Program-made: the position numbers and the translations under genes
The notes under the pieces: generated by a model
What the model was told of the DNA's origin: nothing
The model's database searches: none
What the model saw: only the letters and a program-made list of their open reading frames with translations
DNA from: Macrotis lagotis
Taxonomy: Eukaryota > Chordata > Mammalia > Peramelemorphia > Peramelidae
Direction of reading: 5' to 3'
DNA length: 64,000 nucleotides
NCBI RefSeq assembly: GCF_037893015.1
Contig: NC_133666.1
Span: 659,626,008 to 659,690,007, forward strand
In this document: positions 33,336-46,219 of the stretch, one piece after another
Position numbering within the stretch: position 1 is the first letter of the stretch
How the letters are laid out: the number at the start of each line of letters is the position of its first letter

Positions 33336-33574
33336 ACATGTTTTCAAATACTCCTTTATAATTAGCAATTTGGCAATGATCCCTATCTTTTTCTACTCAT
33401 CCATCAGAGGAAAATTATCCATGTTAGATATTTGTGTCAATTTACTCTATTTTTTCATATCTGTTATAATTTGATTTTTGACATTGGTTTTTTCACTTAT
33501 CTACATGTTCTTTTTTCTATAGGCATTGATTTTATTCATGAAAAAACATTTTAATAATTTTAAATAATGTTCTT
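33336..33574. other. Unassigned AT-rich DNA
   Basis: Nothing recognised between the HAL1 tail and the next L1. Confidence 0.45.
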
Positions 33575-34478
33575 AAGACTTCTCTTTCTAGTGGGACAGT
33601 TGAGGGAAATGTATTTGGACAGAGGCTTTGTGTATAAAATGATTATGAGATAATGATCAATCAATCAATCACCTCTTGAGAATTGTACTTCCATCAGGAC
33701 ACTTAAAAGGAGTATATCTTGACAGAGTTTGTGCTATAAGACAGGTATAAAACAAGACATGAAAAGAAGGATTGTACTGGGAGAAAATGCGGCACTAGAG
33801 GATAATAATACTACATTAAGAAATACAAAGACATTTTATAATACAGGGAAAGAAGGGAGGGTGTGAACACTGAGTAAATGTTACTGACAACAGATTTGGC
33901 CCCCCAAAAAGAGAAATATATATATATATTTCCCATTGAGTTTAAAAATGTATCCTATATTACAGGGAATTAGGGGGAGGGGTATGGAAGAGGAAAAAAT
34001 AAGGAAAAAAGGATTGATAAAAGGGAGGACTAAAGTAAAGCTAAAGATAAGTTAAAATAAATACTAACAAAAATAAAAGGGATATGAGAAAAGGAAAGGG
34101 AAAAGAGTGAAGGGAGGGTTGATCAGGAGGCAGCAGTAAGAAGCAAAACATTGCTGAGGAGAGATAAATGAAAGAAAAAATAAGAATAGAGGGAAAATAT
34201 CATGGATATATGTACAGAGTTAGTAATCATAACTGTAAATATGATTGGTTTGGAATTTCCATAAAATAGAAGTAGATAGCAGATTGGATTAAAAACCAGA
34301 ATCCTACAATGTGTTGTTTACAAGAAATATATCTGAAGCAGAGAGATATACACAGGGTAAAAGTAAAAGACTAGAGAAGAATATATTATGTTTCAACTGA
34401 AGTAAAAAAGCAAGGGTAGGCATTCTGATCTCAGCAAGGAAAAAACAAAAATAAATCTCATTAAAAGGATAAGGAAGG

Positions 34479-34628
34479 GGTCAGCTAGGTGGTCCAGTGG
34501 ATAAAGCACGGACCCTGGAGTCAGGAGTACCTGGGTTCAAATATGGTCTCAGACACTTAATAATTACCTAGCTGTGTGGCCTTGGGCAAGCCACTTAACC
34601 CCATTTGCCTTGCAAAAACCTTAAAAAA
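34479..34628 (+). mobile_element. tRNA-derived SINE with TSD, nested in L1
   Basis: 'GGTCAGCTAGGTGGTCCAGTGG' head, 'CTGGGTTCAAATATGGTCTC', 'TAGCTGTGTGGCCTTGGGCAAG' and an A-rich tail. AAAAGGATAAGGAAGG is repeated at 34463-34478 and 34629-34644. Confidence 0.95.
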
Positions 34629-34691
34629 AAAAGGATAAGGAAGGAAATGACATCTTCTTAGAAGGTACTTAAACAATGAGGTGATACTAAT

Positions 34692-34732
34692 ATTACACAC
34701 ACACACACACACACAAACACACACATACATAT
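34692..34732. repeat. (AC)n microsatellite in L1
   Basis: About sixteen AC units with one interruption, lying where other L1 copies read ATATTAAATATATATGTACC. Confidence 0.9.
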
Positions 34733-37700
34733 ATCAAGTAGTATAGCATCCAAATTCTTAGAAGAGAAGCTAAGCAAATTGCAGGGAGAAAAGGATAGCA
34801 AAATTATACTAGTAGGTACCTCAACTTTCCTCTCTCAGAATTAGATAAATGTAATCACAAAATAAAGAAGAAGAAAGGGAAGTGAATAACATTTTAGAAA
34901 AGTTAGATGTTAGCCCTATGGAGAAAATTGAATGGGGTAGAAAAGATCATACTTTTTTCACTGTGGTTCATGGAATATACACAGAAATTGATGTTGTATT
35001 AGGGCATAAAAATCTCGCACTCTAATGCAGAAAGGCAGAAATATTAAATCCATCTTTTTCAGAACATGCTGCAATAAAAAAAAATCACATGTAATAAAAG
35101 TCCATGAAAAGAAAAACTAAAAATTAGAAAATAAAAAATCTAATTTTAAAGATTGAGTGAATAAAACAATAAATCATAGAAATAATCAACAATTTCACAC
35201 AAGACAATGATAACAATGAGCCATCATACCAAAACTTGTAATATATAGCTAAAGTAATTAGGAGAAATTTCATAATTCTATATGCTTATATGAATAAAGA
35301 GGAGATCAATAAATTGGGCATGCAACTAAAAAACCTAGAAAGAGAACAAATTAAAAATTGCCAATAAATACTAAAATAGAAATTCTGAAAATCAAAGGAA
35401 AATGATAAAATTGAAAGTAAAAAAAAATTTGAACTAATAAATAAAACTAAGAGTTGGTTTTATGGAAAAAACAAAAATAAGAAAGTCTTTGGTTAATATG
35501 ATTTAAAAAGAATGAATAAAACAAATTATCAGTTTCAAAAATGAAAGGGGTGAACTCATCATCAATGAGGAGAAAATTAATGTGATAATTTGGAGCTATT
35601 TTGTCCAAATATATGCAAATAAATTGGATAATCTAAGTGAAATGAATTAATATTTACAAAACCATAAACTACCCAGATTAATAGAAGAGGAAATAAAATT
35701 CTTAAAAAAAATCCTTAAAAAAAGGAATTTGAAGAAACCATCAATAAATTTTCCAATAAAAATCCACAGGGTCAAATGAATTTACAAGTGACTTCTAACA
35801 AACATTTAAAGAACAATTAATTCCAATTCTATATAAACTATTTGGAAAAATAGTTGAGGAAGGAGTTCTGCCAAATTTCTTTATGATACCAACTTGGTGC
35901 TGATACCAGTAAGAGCCCAAATAAAGAAAATAATAGACCAATCTCTCTAATGTGTATTGATACCAAAAATTGTAAATAAAATTTTAGCTGAGATTGCATG
36001 AAGTTATTACTAGGAAACTATACCAGGATCAGATAGGATTTATACCAGGTAGACAGGGTTGATTTAATATTAGGAAAACAATTGACCATATCAGTAGCAA
36101 AATTAATAGAAATCATATGATTATCTTAAAATATATTTTTAAAATGTCTTTACAAAATAGCAGTTCTATAAAGCAAAAGAATGAGTGGAGGTTTCTTTGA
36201 AATGATAAGCAGTACCTATCTAAAACCCTCAGTAAACATTATATATGTAATGGGGACAAACCAGCAATATTTCCAATAAGATCAGGAGTGAAAAGAGGAT
36301 GTCCATTATCACCATTACTATCCAACATTGTTTTAGAAATGTTAGCTTTAGCAATAAGAAAAGAAAAAGAAATTGAAGGAATTAGAATAGGCAATGAGGA
36401 AACAAATGTTCACTCCTGCAAATGATATGATAATATACTTAGAGAACTCTAGAAAATCAATTTAAAAACCATTTGAAACAATTAACAACTTTAGAAAGTA
36501 GCAGGATATAAAATAAAGTCACATAAATTATCAACCCAAGAACAAGAGATTGGAAAGAGAAATTCTAATCACTGTAACTCTAAACACCATAAACAAATCC
36601 AGAAATTATAGGAACACAATTATAAAATACTTGTCACACAAATAAAGTCAACTCAAAAAATAGGGAAAATTTCAATTCTTCATGCTTAGGCCAAGCTAAT
36701 ATAATAAAAATGATCAGTTCTGCCAAAATTAAATTACTTACTCAGTACCATATCAAACTGCCAAAACTATTTTACAGAGTTAGAAAAAAGTAACAAAATT
36801 CATCTGGAGCAACAAAAGGTCAAGAATATTAAAGGAATTAATGAAAAAAATGCAAAGGGAGGTGGCCTAGCAGTACCTGATCAAAAACTGTATTATGAAG
36901 CATAGCAGTCTTCAAGACTATGTGGTAGTGGCTAAGAAACAGAGAGGAAGATCAGTGGATTTGATTAGATATAAAAGATACAGTAGCAAATGACAATAGT
37001 AATCTACTCTTTAATAAATTCAAAGACACTAGTTTCAGGGGTAAGAACTAACTATTTGACAATAACTGTCAGGGAACCTGGAAAACAGTATGGCAAAAAA
37101 TTAGGCATAGAACTATATCTCATACCCTATACCAAAATAAGGTCAAAATAGGTTCAATACTTAGACATAAAAGGTGATATCATAGACCAACTAAGAGAAT
37201 ATGAAATATTCTTATCTGTTAGATATGTTGAGAGAGGACAAGTTTAAGAACAAACAATAGATAAAGAACATTATAAATTATAAAATAGATGATTTCTACT
37301 ATATTGATTTAAAAAGTTTTTGCACAAATGCAGCCTAGATTAACAGGAATGACTAAAACTGGGAAATAATTTTCATAGCTAGTATTTCTGATAAAGGACT
37401 CTAAAATATATAAAAATGGAATAAAATTTATAAAATTACAAGTTATTCTTCAATTGATAAATGATCAAAAGACAAGAATAAGCACCTTTCAGAGGAAGAA
37501 ATTAAAGCTATTTATAGCACATGAAAAAATGTTCCAAATCATTATTGAGTAGATAAATGCAAATTAAAATAACTCTGAGGTACCACCTCAGATTGACAGT
37601 GATGACAGAAAAGAAAAAATTGACAATATTGGAGATGATATGGGAAAATTTGGACACCAATAAATTATTTGTGAAGTTGTGAACTGATCCAAATATTATT

Positions 37701-37801
37701 TTGGAGATCAATTTGGAAATAAGCCCAAAGTGTAATAAAACTGTGCATACCCATTGATCCAGCAATACCATTAGTAGGTCCCAAAGAAATAATAAAAATG
37801 T

Positions 37802-37818
37802 TCTCTCTCTCTCTCTCC

Positions 37819-37849
<31 letters not shown>

Positions 37850-37878
37850 CATATATATGTGTGTGTGTGTGTGTGTAA
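37802..37878. repeat. Compound (CT)n(AT)n(GT)n microsatellite in L1
   Basis: CT, then TA/AT, then GT runs replace the GGGAAAAGGACCCACATGTA-type segment of the other L1 copies. Confidence 0.95.
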
Positions 37879-38679
37879 AACAGCTCCTTTTATAGTGGCA
37901 AAGAATTGGAAATTGAGACGATGCTCATCACTTTGGGAATGACTGAATAAGTTATGGTATATGAATGTGTATGTTCTGTAAGAAATCATGAGCAACCAGA
38001 CTTTAGAAAAGCATGGAAAAACTTGCATGAACTGATAGTGATTGAAGATATAAGATTGAACAAATTAACATCTACATCCAGGGAAAAACTGAGGAGCCTG
38101 AGTGCAGAGCAAAATATACCATATTCACTTTTTAAAACTTCTTTTATGTTCATTCTTTCTCATGGTATTTTCCCCCTAAGCTCTAATTCCTCTTTCATAA
38201 CATGACTAATATGGAAATATGCTAAAGACTATTGTACAAATTTTACCAGATTGTTCACTGCCATGGGGAGGAAGGAGGGGATGGGAGGATGATACGAAAA
38301 TGTGGAACACATAAACTTACAAATGGGTGAATATTGAAAACTATCTTTGCATGTAATTGGAAAAATAAAATAAAATTATAAAGGAAAAATGCAATAAAAA
38401 TGATCACTTTTGACTTTCATACTCTCCCCTAACCCGTGTCCGATTAAGAATCTTCTCCGTAACCATAGTTGTAGAATGTAATTCCTCTCATTTTCTTTCC
38501 TTTTTTAATGATATGATCTTTTATATTCAGATCAAAGATATGAAATAAGATATTTAAATTAAATTTCAGTCATAATCTTATCCAGTTCTTCCAACAGTTA
38601 TTTAACCCCCAAAAAAGGTTAGTAATTGAAGTTCTTGATTTTAACAAAGCCTTCTGAGTTCATTGGTTGCTGTTTCTTG

Positions 38680-38930
38680 CTGAGCTAACTGCTTTCACTG
38701 TGTCCAACTCTTTGTGACCCTTCTTGCTGCTTTCTTCTTAAAGACTGTGAAGTGGTTTACACATTCCTTCTTCAATTCATTTGACAGAGAAGGGAACAGA
38801 GGCAAGCAAGGTTTAATGACTTGCTCAGGGTCATATGGCTAGTAAGTGTTTGAAGTTGAATTTGAACTTAGTGTTTCCTGACTCCAGGTCTGGCAACTTT
38901 ATCCATTGTACCATCTAGCTGTCCTATGTG
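38680..38930 (-). mobile_element. MIR/CORE-type marsupial SINE (antisense)
   Basis: 'GTGTCCAACTCTTTGTGACCC', 'GGTTTACACATTCCTTCTTCAATTCATTTGACAG', 'TTGCTCAGGGTCATATGGCTAGTAAGTG', 'CTGACTCCAGGTCTGGCAAC', ending 'TGTACCATCTAGCTGTCC'. Old, long SINE of the same group as 52885-53110. Confidence 0.75.
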
Positions 38931-38944
38931 ATCCATTATTCCTG

Positions 38945-38945
<1 letters not shown>

Positions 38946-39008
<63 letters not shown>

Positions 39009-39020
39009 ATATTAGTATTA
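38946..39020. repeat. (TTA)n(TAG)n trinucleotide repeat
   Basis: About nine ATT units turn into about eleven AGT units, then degenerate ATTAGT. Confidence 0.95.
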
Positions 39021-40512
39021 TTTCATGACAAGAATTGAGCCTATAATTTCATTGTCTTAGGGAAATATGTATCATATAAAAGGAATGACAGCAATATGCA
39101 GAAACAATATTCTTTAGCACAATCTTCTGTAGCAGTAATTTTTTAAATGATATGAGATGATAAAGTCAGAAATTGTAAATGAAGCAACTCCAAAGTGTGG
39201 ACTGATCTCACAATAGATTTCATAATTTTAGGTTCATTGTGCTCTTGCAAGCTTGAAATATTGCATTCAATAGTTTTAATATGTAGTTTACCTCTCCTCT
39301 GCCCCCTCTCTTTTAAACAAACTATTATTAATCCATTTGAAAGTTTTTTTCCATCAAAAACAAACTTTACTCAATTTTATTTTATGGTTAAAGAAACTTA
39401 AAAAAAAACAAAGAAGCAGACTAACAAAAATCATCTGATTATGAACATTGCTTGACCAAATCATCTTGAAAGCATTCTTCTTACTAGTAATTTTTAAAAA
39501 TTTTTTGAATGGTCAGAATGTAACATTGTCACCATAAATAAAAATTTTCTTTGGAGTTTTTCTGATTATTATGCTTTTTAAATGAAATTTATGTTATGAT
39601 CTTGATCAAGTACTGTCCTAATTTCTAAAAGGAATATTCTTGGAGATTTCTAGAGTAAAATGAAAGCTTTTGTTGAATTATGTTTATATAATACAAAGTA
39701 AAATACTACTTAAATTAATTCTGCCATTATATTCAGCTCTCATGATTTGTTTAACCATTACTCACTCAATAGGGAACTAATTTATTTTCCTTTTCTCCTT
39801 ATATTTTTCTTGGATATATTGTTGCAATATTTTTGTAAGGAATTTATTTAAAATTTTGCATCAATATTCATTAGCTACATTGTGTAGTTATCTTTTTTGA
39901 TGTATCATGCCATAGATTAGATACTGGTTCTATATTTGTTTCAATAAAAGAATGTTTTCTTTCTCAATTTGAGAGCATATTGTACAGCTTGTGGATTAAT
40001 TGTGCTTTAAATATTCGATTGAATTCACCTCAGGATGGAGTCTTTTTTATTGAAATGACTGGGATATAAAGACAAAAGACTATAACAATAAATAGAAACG
40101 TACAAGTCATTTATTTCTTTGATCTTCAGTTTCCTTATATATGAAATGAGGATAAAAATACCTTTAGTACACAGCTCACACTGATGCTAAAAGGGGCAAA
40201 CCTGTTAAGATATTAAAAGTACTTTCCAAACATCAAAATATTGCACACCATTACCTATTATCATTATTATTATTAACAAGACTCCATCCTTACATTTTGA
40301 TCTTCACTTTATAAACAGCCCAATTCAAATGATCAAAGATTTGTTAGGCAAATTTTACAGCTCCATTCAGAGGCATGTGAATAAGATCCAAGGAGGAGGA
40401 TGGGAGAAGTAACCCAAGGTTGGAATTTGATGAGGGACAATCAATGATATTCAGATCAGTGGACAAAGGATTTAAGAGAAAAGGATGGTATATGGTTGAC
40501 CAAGGAGTCAAG
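39021..40512. other. Unassigned AT-rich DNA
   Basis: I recognise no gene or confidently named repeat here. Short frames (39195-39401, 40420-40617) show no domain. Confidence 0.4.
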
Positions 40513-40715
40513 ATCAGATTGTTGCTGTTGCTTAGTTGCGACCCCATTTGGGTCATTTTTTTTGACAGATACTGGAATGGCTTACCATTTCCTTTCCCAA
40601 CCCATTTTCACAGATGAGGAAATCAAGTCAAATAGGATTAAGTGACTTGCCCAAGGTCTCATAACTAATATATATTTGAGGATGGACTTGAACTCAGATA
40701 TAAATCCTCTCCAAT
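40513..40715 (-). mobile_element. MIR/CORE-type marsupial SINE (antisense)
   Basis: 'GCGACCCCATTTGGGTC', 'CTGGAATGGCTTACCATTTCC', 'CAGATGAGGAAATCAAGTCAAATAGG', 'GTGACTTGCCCAAGGTC', 'GGACTTGAACTCAG'. Confidence 0.75.
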
Positions 40716-40734
40716 ATTGTCTATTTTTTTTTCT

Positions 40735-40985
40735 TTTCTATCATCACTGTCAATCTGAGGTGGTACCTCAGAGTTATTTTAATTTGCATTTATCTACTCA
40801 GTAATGATTTGGAACATTTTTGCATATGCTATAAATAACTCCCATTTGTTCATCTGAAAACTATCTGTTGATATTCTTTGATCATTTATGAATTGAAGAA
40901 TGACTTGTAATTTTATAAATTTGATTCCATTTTTATATAATTTAGATATGAATCCTTTATCAGATAATCTCTCTGTCTTAAAGGT
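40735..40985 (-). mobile_element. L1 ORF2 C-terminal fragment (antisense)
   Basis: Reverse complement of the region at about 17770-17970: 'GAGGTGGTACCTCAGAGTTATTTTAATTTGCATT', then 'TCATCTGAAAACTATCTGTTG', 'AATGACTTGTAATTTTATAAAT' and 'AATCCTTTATCAGATAAT'. It ends just before the actin pseudogene. Confidence 0.8.
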
Positions 40986-41010
40986 TTCAACTTGTCACCT
41001 CCAAGTTCCC

Positions 41011-42195
41011 ATGGATATTGCTGCTCTTATTGACAATGACTCTGGCATGTGCAAAGCTGGCTTTGCAGGAGATGATGCCTCCCTGTCTTCCCTTCCATTT
41101 GGGAGGGGCCCAGACATCAGAGTGTGATGATGAGCATGGGCCAGAAAAATGGATGATGAAACTCACATCAAGAGAAGTATTCTGACCCTGAAATACCTCA
41201 TTGAACATGATGTTGTCACCAACTGGGAAGACATGGAGAAGATCTGGCATCATGCTTTCTATAATGACTCTGTGTGTGACCCCTCTGCTGTTCACAGAAA
41301 CCCCCTGAACCCCAAAGTCAATAGTGAAAAGATGACTCAGATTATGTTTGAGACCTTCAATGCCCCAGCCATGTATGATACCATCCAGGTTGTGTTATCC
41401 CTGTATGCCTCTGGTCAAACCACTGATACTGTGATGGACTCTGGCAATAGTGTGACCAACATCGTGCCCATATAATGAAAGTTATGCCCTTCTGCATACT
41501 CTCTTCTGTCTATTTATGACTTGTCACAATCTGATGAATTACCTCATGAAGATTCTGACAGAGAATTTCACTACCACAGCTGAGAGAGAAATTGTGTGGG
41601 ACATTAAGGAAAAGCTATGCTGTTGCCCAAGACTTTGAGCAGGAGATGGCTGCTGTTGCACCTAGTTCCTTTCTGGAAAAGAGTTATGAGCTCCTTAATG
41701 GGCAAGTTATACCATAGACAATGAGAGTTTCCAATGCTCAGAAGATCTCTCCCAACCATGTTTCTCAGATATGAAATTTTGTGGAATTCATGAAACTGTC
41801 TTCAACTCTATCATGAAATGTGATGTTGACATTCATAAAAATCTGTATGCCAATACCATATTGTCTGGATACCACCTTGTACCTAGACATTGCTAATAAG
41901 CTGCAGCAGGAGATTACAGTCCTAGTCCCCAGTACAATGAAAATCAAAATTCTTGCCCCAAATACTCTGTTTGGATTGGAGGCTCCAACCTCCATCTTTT
42001 TTCATCTTCCAGTAGATGGGATCAGCAATCAGAAGTATGATTAAACTGGGCCCTCCATTATCCATCATCACAAATGCTTCTAAATTGTTTTGTGCTTTTT
42101 CAGCTGTTTGGTTTGCTTTTCTTTTGTTTCTTCAAAAGGGTGAGATAATTGCCTCTACACAAAGAGATGAGATTGACATGACTTTGGGGTTGGTT

Positions 42196-42252
<57 letters not shown>

Positions 42253-42803
42253 GTTTGTTTGTTTGTGTGTGTGTGTCTGTGCCTCTGTGTGCTGGTCTGA
42301 CTCAGGATTTAAAAACTGAAATGGTGAAGGTGATAAGCAGCCTAAGTACACTGGAGACAAAGATCCCCAAACTTCTATGGAGTGTCTTCAGGTCACCGTT
42401 CTTTTTTTATGTCATTCCAAATAATCATATAATGCATTGTTACTGAGTTACTTACCTGCATGAAGATTATTCTGCTCTACAAATTAGAGTAAATGAACTA
42501 CCTAACAAAAATCCAGAATAGGATGTGAGGCTGAAGGTATTAGTATTGCTTTACATGAAATTATGTAATTCTTCTTTTTGTAAAAAATCTTTTTGTATCT
42601 TCCACCTTAATACTTGCTCCTTTTTTAAAAATTGTCACCCATAATGGATGGCCTCCTAAAATTCATCCCTGCCCCAATATAGATGTGAATGAAGACTTTG
42701 CAGTCTCCCCAGGAGTTTTATGAGATTGGTGCTAGTAACTGGAGGAAGAGAGGCACTTTGCCTGTGCATTGACTTTTAGACCTATTCACATATTAAAAAA
42801 AAA
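41011..42803 (+). pseudogene. ACTB: Processed cytoplasmic (beta-type) actin pseudogene with 3' UTR
   Basis: Actin is the 375-residue cytoskeletal ATPase that forms filaments. The homology starts at an ATG (41011) with a shortened N-terminus reading MDIAALIDN, then SGMCKAGFAGDDA. A frameshift near 41105 gives a TGA at 41125. Homology resumes in other frames: 41149-41475 holds [16 protein letters not shown] and [12 protein letters not shown] one-base shift near 41470 breaks the frame again, and damaged C-terminal blocks continue to about 42065. No introns interrupt it. After about 42065 it continues into a beta-actin-like 3' UTR (ACTCAGGATTTAAAAACTG near 42300; AATTATGTAATTC near 42560) and ends in nine A residues (42795-42803). 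It is therefore a retrocopy, most likely of ACTB because of the UTR; the coding part alone would not separate ACTB from ACTG1. A promoter is not expected. Confidence 0.95.
42197..42285. repeat. (TG)n microsatellite in the actin pseudogene 3' UTR
   Basis: About 22 perfect TG units followed by interrupted TG/TTTG. It sits where the beta-actin 3' UTR normally has a T/G-rich tract, so it probably grew from that tract after insertion. Confidence 0.9.
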
Positions 42804-43344
42804 TTGAAGGGTAGAGGAAATTGGAGTCATGTTGAGGACTGTGATAAGTGATTAGGTTTCATTTCTACATTAGTAATGGGAAACTAAGGAAAGTAGTTTA
42901 TATCTTTCAGAAAAACAGCTATGGAAAGAAGCTATGGGGGAGAGTTTGAGGAATATTGCATATAGATAGAAATCAAGCTAATTTAAAACTTACTGGAAAC
43001 TAGGGGAATCTATATATAGCAAAGAAGGAGATGGACTGGTAACAGGAAAACAAGGGACCATAGAATTAGCAAGTTTGGTAAATTAATGAATGAACTGATG
43101 CCAGTTGTCAGATTCACATATCTGTTTTATCCCCAAAGGCCTGGCTACCAGAATGTTGAGAAGGGGAAGTATGACAAAGAATTTGAACTTACATGGGGAG
43201 AGAATTGTATATTTCAGATAGGTCTTTGACCTTGGCAATACTCGGCCAATTGGGGGCATGGGAGGGACTTATGTTTCTACACAGGAGATAAAGTCCCTGA
43301 TTTCATGTGCCATGTGTGTCCATTTCTATTAGAGACATCTCTTC
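42804..43344. other. Unassigned DNA
   Basis: No repeat or gene recognised between the pseudogene A tail and the next SINE. Confidence 0.4.
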
Positions 43345-43505
43345 TTAAGGATTTTTTTTTTAGGTTTTTGCAAGGCAAATGGGGTTAAGTGGCTTGCCCA
43401 AGGCCACACAGCTAGGTAATTATTAAGTGTCTGAGACCGGATTTGAACCCAGGTCCTCCTGACTCCAAGGCCGGTGCTTTATCCACTACACCACCTAGGT
43501 GCCCC
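43345..43505 (-). mobile_element. tRNA-derived SINE (antisense), complete
   Basis: T run, 'GCAAGGCAAATGGGGTTAAGTGG', 'GGATTTGAACCCAGGTCC', ending 'ATCCACTACACCACCTAGGTGCC'. TAAGGAT occurs on both sides (about 43345 and 43506). Confidence 0.93.
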
Positions 43506-43920
43506 TAAGGATGTTTTAATACAAGGATCTCCTTTGGGCCTCTGAATTCTTGATAAGGTGTTCATTTCTTGCAAGGAAGAACAAAGTTGAACTTACGTAA
43601 GGCATGGGGAAAGAATGAAAAAATAACTGATCAAATAAAGGAATTTAAAAGTTCATAGGTCTGGGAAGTGGAATACTATGGGTGATGACAAAATCAGAGG
43701 TATAGTTGAAATGAATATGAGACAATCATGGAAATGGAGAGAATGCAGAATTCTGAAGTTAGGCTATTTGAAGTAGCATGTTTCCTTAATATGACAGAAA
43801 GAGTGGGAGTTATAATAAGACTATAAACAAGACATGGAAATCATCAAGGAAAGAGAGTGTACTGAAAATTAATAGATGCCAGTTATCAGGCACTTGATTG
43901 GGTGCTAGAGTACATCAAAT

Positions 43921-44070
43921 GGGAGCAGCTAGGTGGTGCAGTGGACAGATCACCAGCCCTGGGGTCAGGAGGACCTGAGTTCAATTTTGGCCTCAGATAC
44001 TTAATAATTGCCTTGCTGTGTGACCTTGGGCAAGTCACTTAACCCCATTGCCTTGCAAAAAACAAAAAAG
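43921..44070 (+). mobile_element. tRNA-derived SINE, complete
   Basis: 'GGAGCAGCTAGGTGGTGCAGTGG' head, 'CTGAGTTCAATTTTGGCCTC', 'TTGCTGTGTGACCTTGGGCAAG', 'CCCCATTGCCTTGC' and an A-rich tail. Confidence 0.93.
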
Positions 44071-45785
44071 TATATATATAGTGAACCTCACAAAAAGGAG
44101 AACAAAGGAGATGATGGATTAAATGAGCAGATATTGAAAAAGACTGGGCTAGAGAGAAACATTTTGAGTACCAGTTCCAATTCTGTAAGGCACAGGAGAT
44201 AGGGGATATAGGGATATGATAAGGAATAAACAGGAGAACAAATCAAGTTCAAACCATATCAAGAATATCTGAAGGAATTCCAAGGTTTGGTCTCATGAAG
44301 AAAAGACTCAATATGATAGGTATTTTCAAGTATATTAAAGGTTGGTTTTCAGAAAAGCTGTTTTATTTAGGCCTAGGTTTGATTTTTTGTTTGTTTTGGT
44401 TTTTACAACTCAAATAAAAAGTTAGAAGTAGAAAGGTTTTGCTTGAGGCAATAGGTGTCCTCCTGTCCGAAGTCTTTAGGCAAAAGCTAAATGCAATTCA
44501 TTGACTATTTTAAAGAGGAGATTCTTTTTAAGGGTATGAATTAGATAATATTACCCTTCCATTTGAAATACTGTGAAGATGTTTAGAAAAGTGTTTTTGA
44601 TGGATGGCTTCTATTTTGTCCTTAGAGAAGGAGGCAAGGTTCTCTGTTATGAGAGGGGACAAAAGATGATTTATGGGACTTGAAAGAGGAGGTTTGAGCT
44701 TGAAATTTGGTGTTAAGCATGACAGAGACTCAACAGGGGAAGAATAAAAAAAGATTTCTATGCAGTAGCACAGATTAGATAACACAAATTTGTCTTAGTA
44801 CAATTATGTGACTTTTTCCCAATGTTATTCACTAACACAAGCATAGAAGTGGAGGTAAATGGTAATGCAAGACTGGGATTGGTGTGGCAAGAGTATCAAT
44901 AATACAGAGGCATAAAGGGGAGGGAGAGAGATTAGAATATAGTTGAACTGATCAACCACAGAGTCAAAGCTAAAGGAAGAAAATTGAAGCCAAAACCTTG
45001 ATTATGGACTAAGAAAACAAGAAAGCTGTAAAATGTTACTTTCCAAAGTCATGGAGATAATAATTGCTTTATGAAAATTGAGGCAGATCAAGAGATAGAA
45101 AAGGAGAGCTAATGATCATAGAGATAGCCCATGGTTTAAGAGCACTGGGATTAGATAGTTTGTGGAGAAAGGAAAATATAAGCTGTGACTATCCCTAGGG
45201 TGACTGAAATGGAGAGAAGAATCATGAGAACTGAGAAATGGGACACATAACTGAAGGCTAAGAACTTCTCAGGCCAAAACATAAAGAAATTTAAGAAAGG
45301 GAGTTGAGGTAGAGCCAATGGCTGACTGCGCTATCACCAGTGAGGAAAAGCAATGGGATAGTTTGAGCCTCAGAGCGAAAGTTTTTCAATAAATTGACTA
45401 ATACAGAATTAGACATTAGAGGCAGGTAGCAAGGAAAACATTCTAACTATGATACCACATAAAAGTGACTAGGGTGGGGGGGGTGGCAATGACATGACCT
45501 CTGGGTTGGTTAAGCCTTATCCTGTAGGCATCCTGGGGCCTGAAGTTGAACCATGTTTCCCCAGCTTACAAAGATCTCTTTTGTGTGCAACAAAGAGGTT
45601 TTTACCAACATATATAAATTGATATGTAAGAAAGAGTTGTGATTGTTCATGGACTGGAACCTAGCTGGGCTTTGGGTACAGTCCTCCCTTCCCATCACAT
45701 TTTCAACTAAATACTAATAATTAGCATAATAATGAAATTTGTATGGTGCTTTAGAATTTGCAGAGTTCTCAATCGAGAACATCTT
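44071..45785. other. Mostly unassigned DNA with an antisense L2 scrap
   Basis: About 44570-44705 ('CTTCTATTTTGTCCTTAGAGAAGGAGGCAAGG') resembles, in antisense, the L2 region upstream of the reverse transcriptase. The remainder holds no recognised gene or repeat. Confidence 0.4.
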
Positions 45786-46195
45786 ATTTTCTTTAAAACT
45801 GCTCTCTCCAAAGTTGCCAATGGGTTTTTTTAGTTACCAAATCCTCTGACCTTTACTCAATCCTCATCCTTGACATCTGCAGCCTTTGAAATTGTTGTTC
45901 ACTCTCTCCTTGGGATTCTCCTTCTCTAGATTTCTGGAACACCACTCTTTTATGGTTCTCCTCCTACTGATATGACCACACCTTTGCTGTCTCCTTTGTT
46001 GGATCTTCTTCAGGTCACATTCAGGGCTCTGTCCTGGACTCTCTTCTTCTCTATCTCTATTCCTTTACTTGGTGATCTTAAGTACAATCCCTCTGTTAAT
46101 GATTCTCAGATCTTCCTATCTTGTTGTAAACTCTCTACTGACCTCCAATCTGGTATCATTTTTATTCTAATTACATGCGAAGATAGCTTTCAACA
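45786..46195 (+). pseudogene. L2 LINE reverse-transcriptase remnant
   Basis: Sense L2 (CR1 clade) order: AACTGCTCTCTCCAAAGTTG, then a damaged 'TSAAFEIVVHSLL' segment (LDLSAAFDTVDH type), 'GSPPTDMTTPLLSPL', then a SGLCPGL/GSVL-type segment (near 46025), and 'YNPSVNDSQIFLSC' where the catalytic YADDTQIYLS box lies in the family (46085-46120). The catalytic aspartate pair is lost. Frameshifts split the domain. Confidence 0.7.
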
Positions 46196-46219
46196 TTCAT
46201 CCTTTTGCAGAAGAGGCAT

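Larger units (their letters stand above)
33575..38395 (+). mobile_element. L1 LINE, 5'-truncated, decayed ORF2 and 3' UTR
   Basis: It begins in the ORF1-ORF2 interval (compare 14320 onwards), with the purine-rich tract near 33960-34130. ORF2 runs from about 34270 to 37600 and the 3' UTR to an A-rich end at 38395. Only short frames remain. The reverse-transcriptase palm region lies at about 36280-36440 but is frameshifted at the catalytic box. A SINE (34479-34628) and a compound microsatellite (about 37800-37880) interrupt it. Confidence 0.85.

Noticed and set aside
42016..42446. Cys/Val-rich and His/Thr-rich frames
   Set aside because: Translations of the TG microsatellite in the actin pseudogene 3' UTR.
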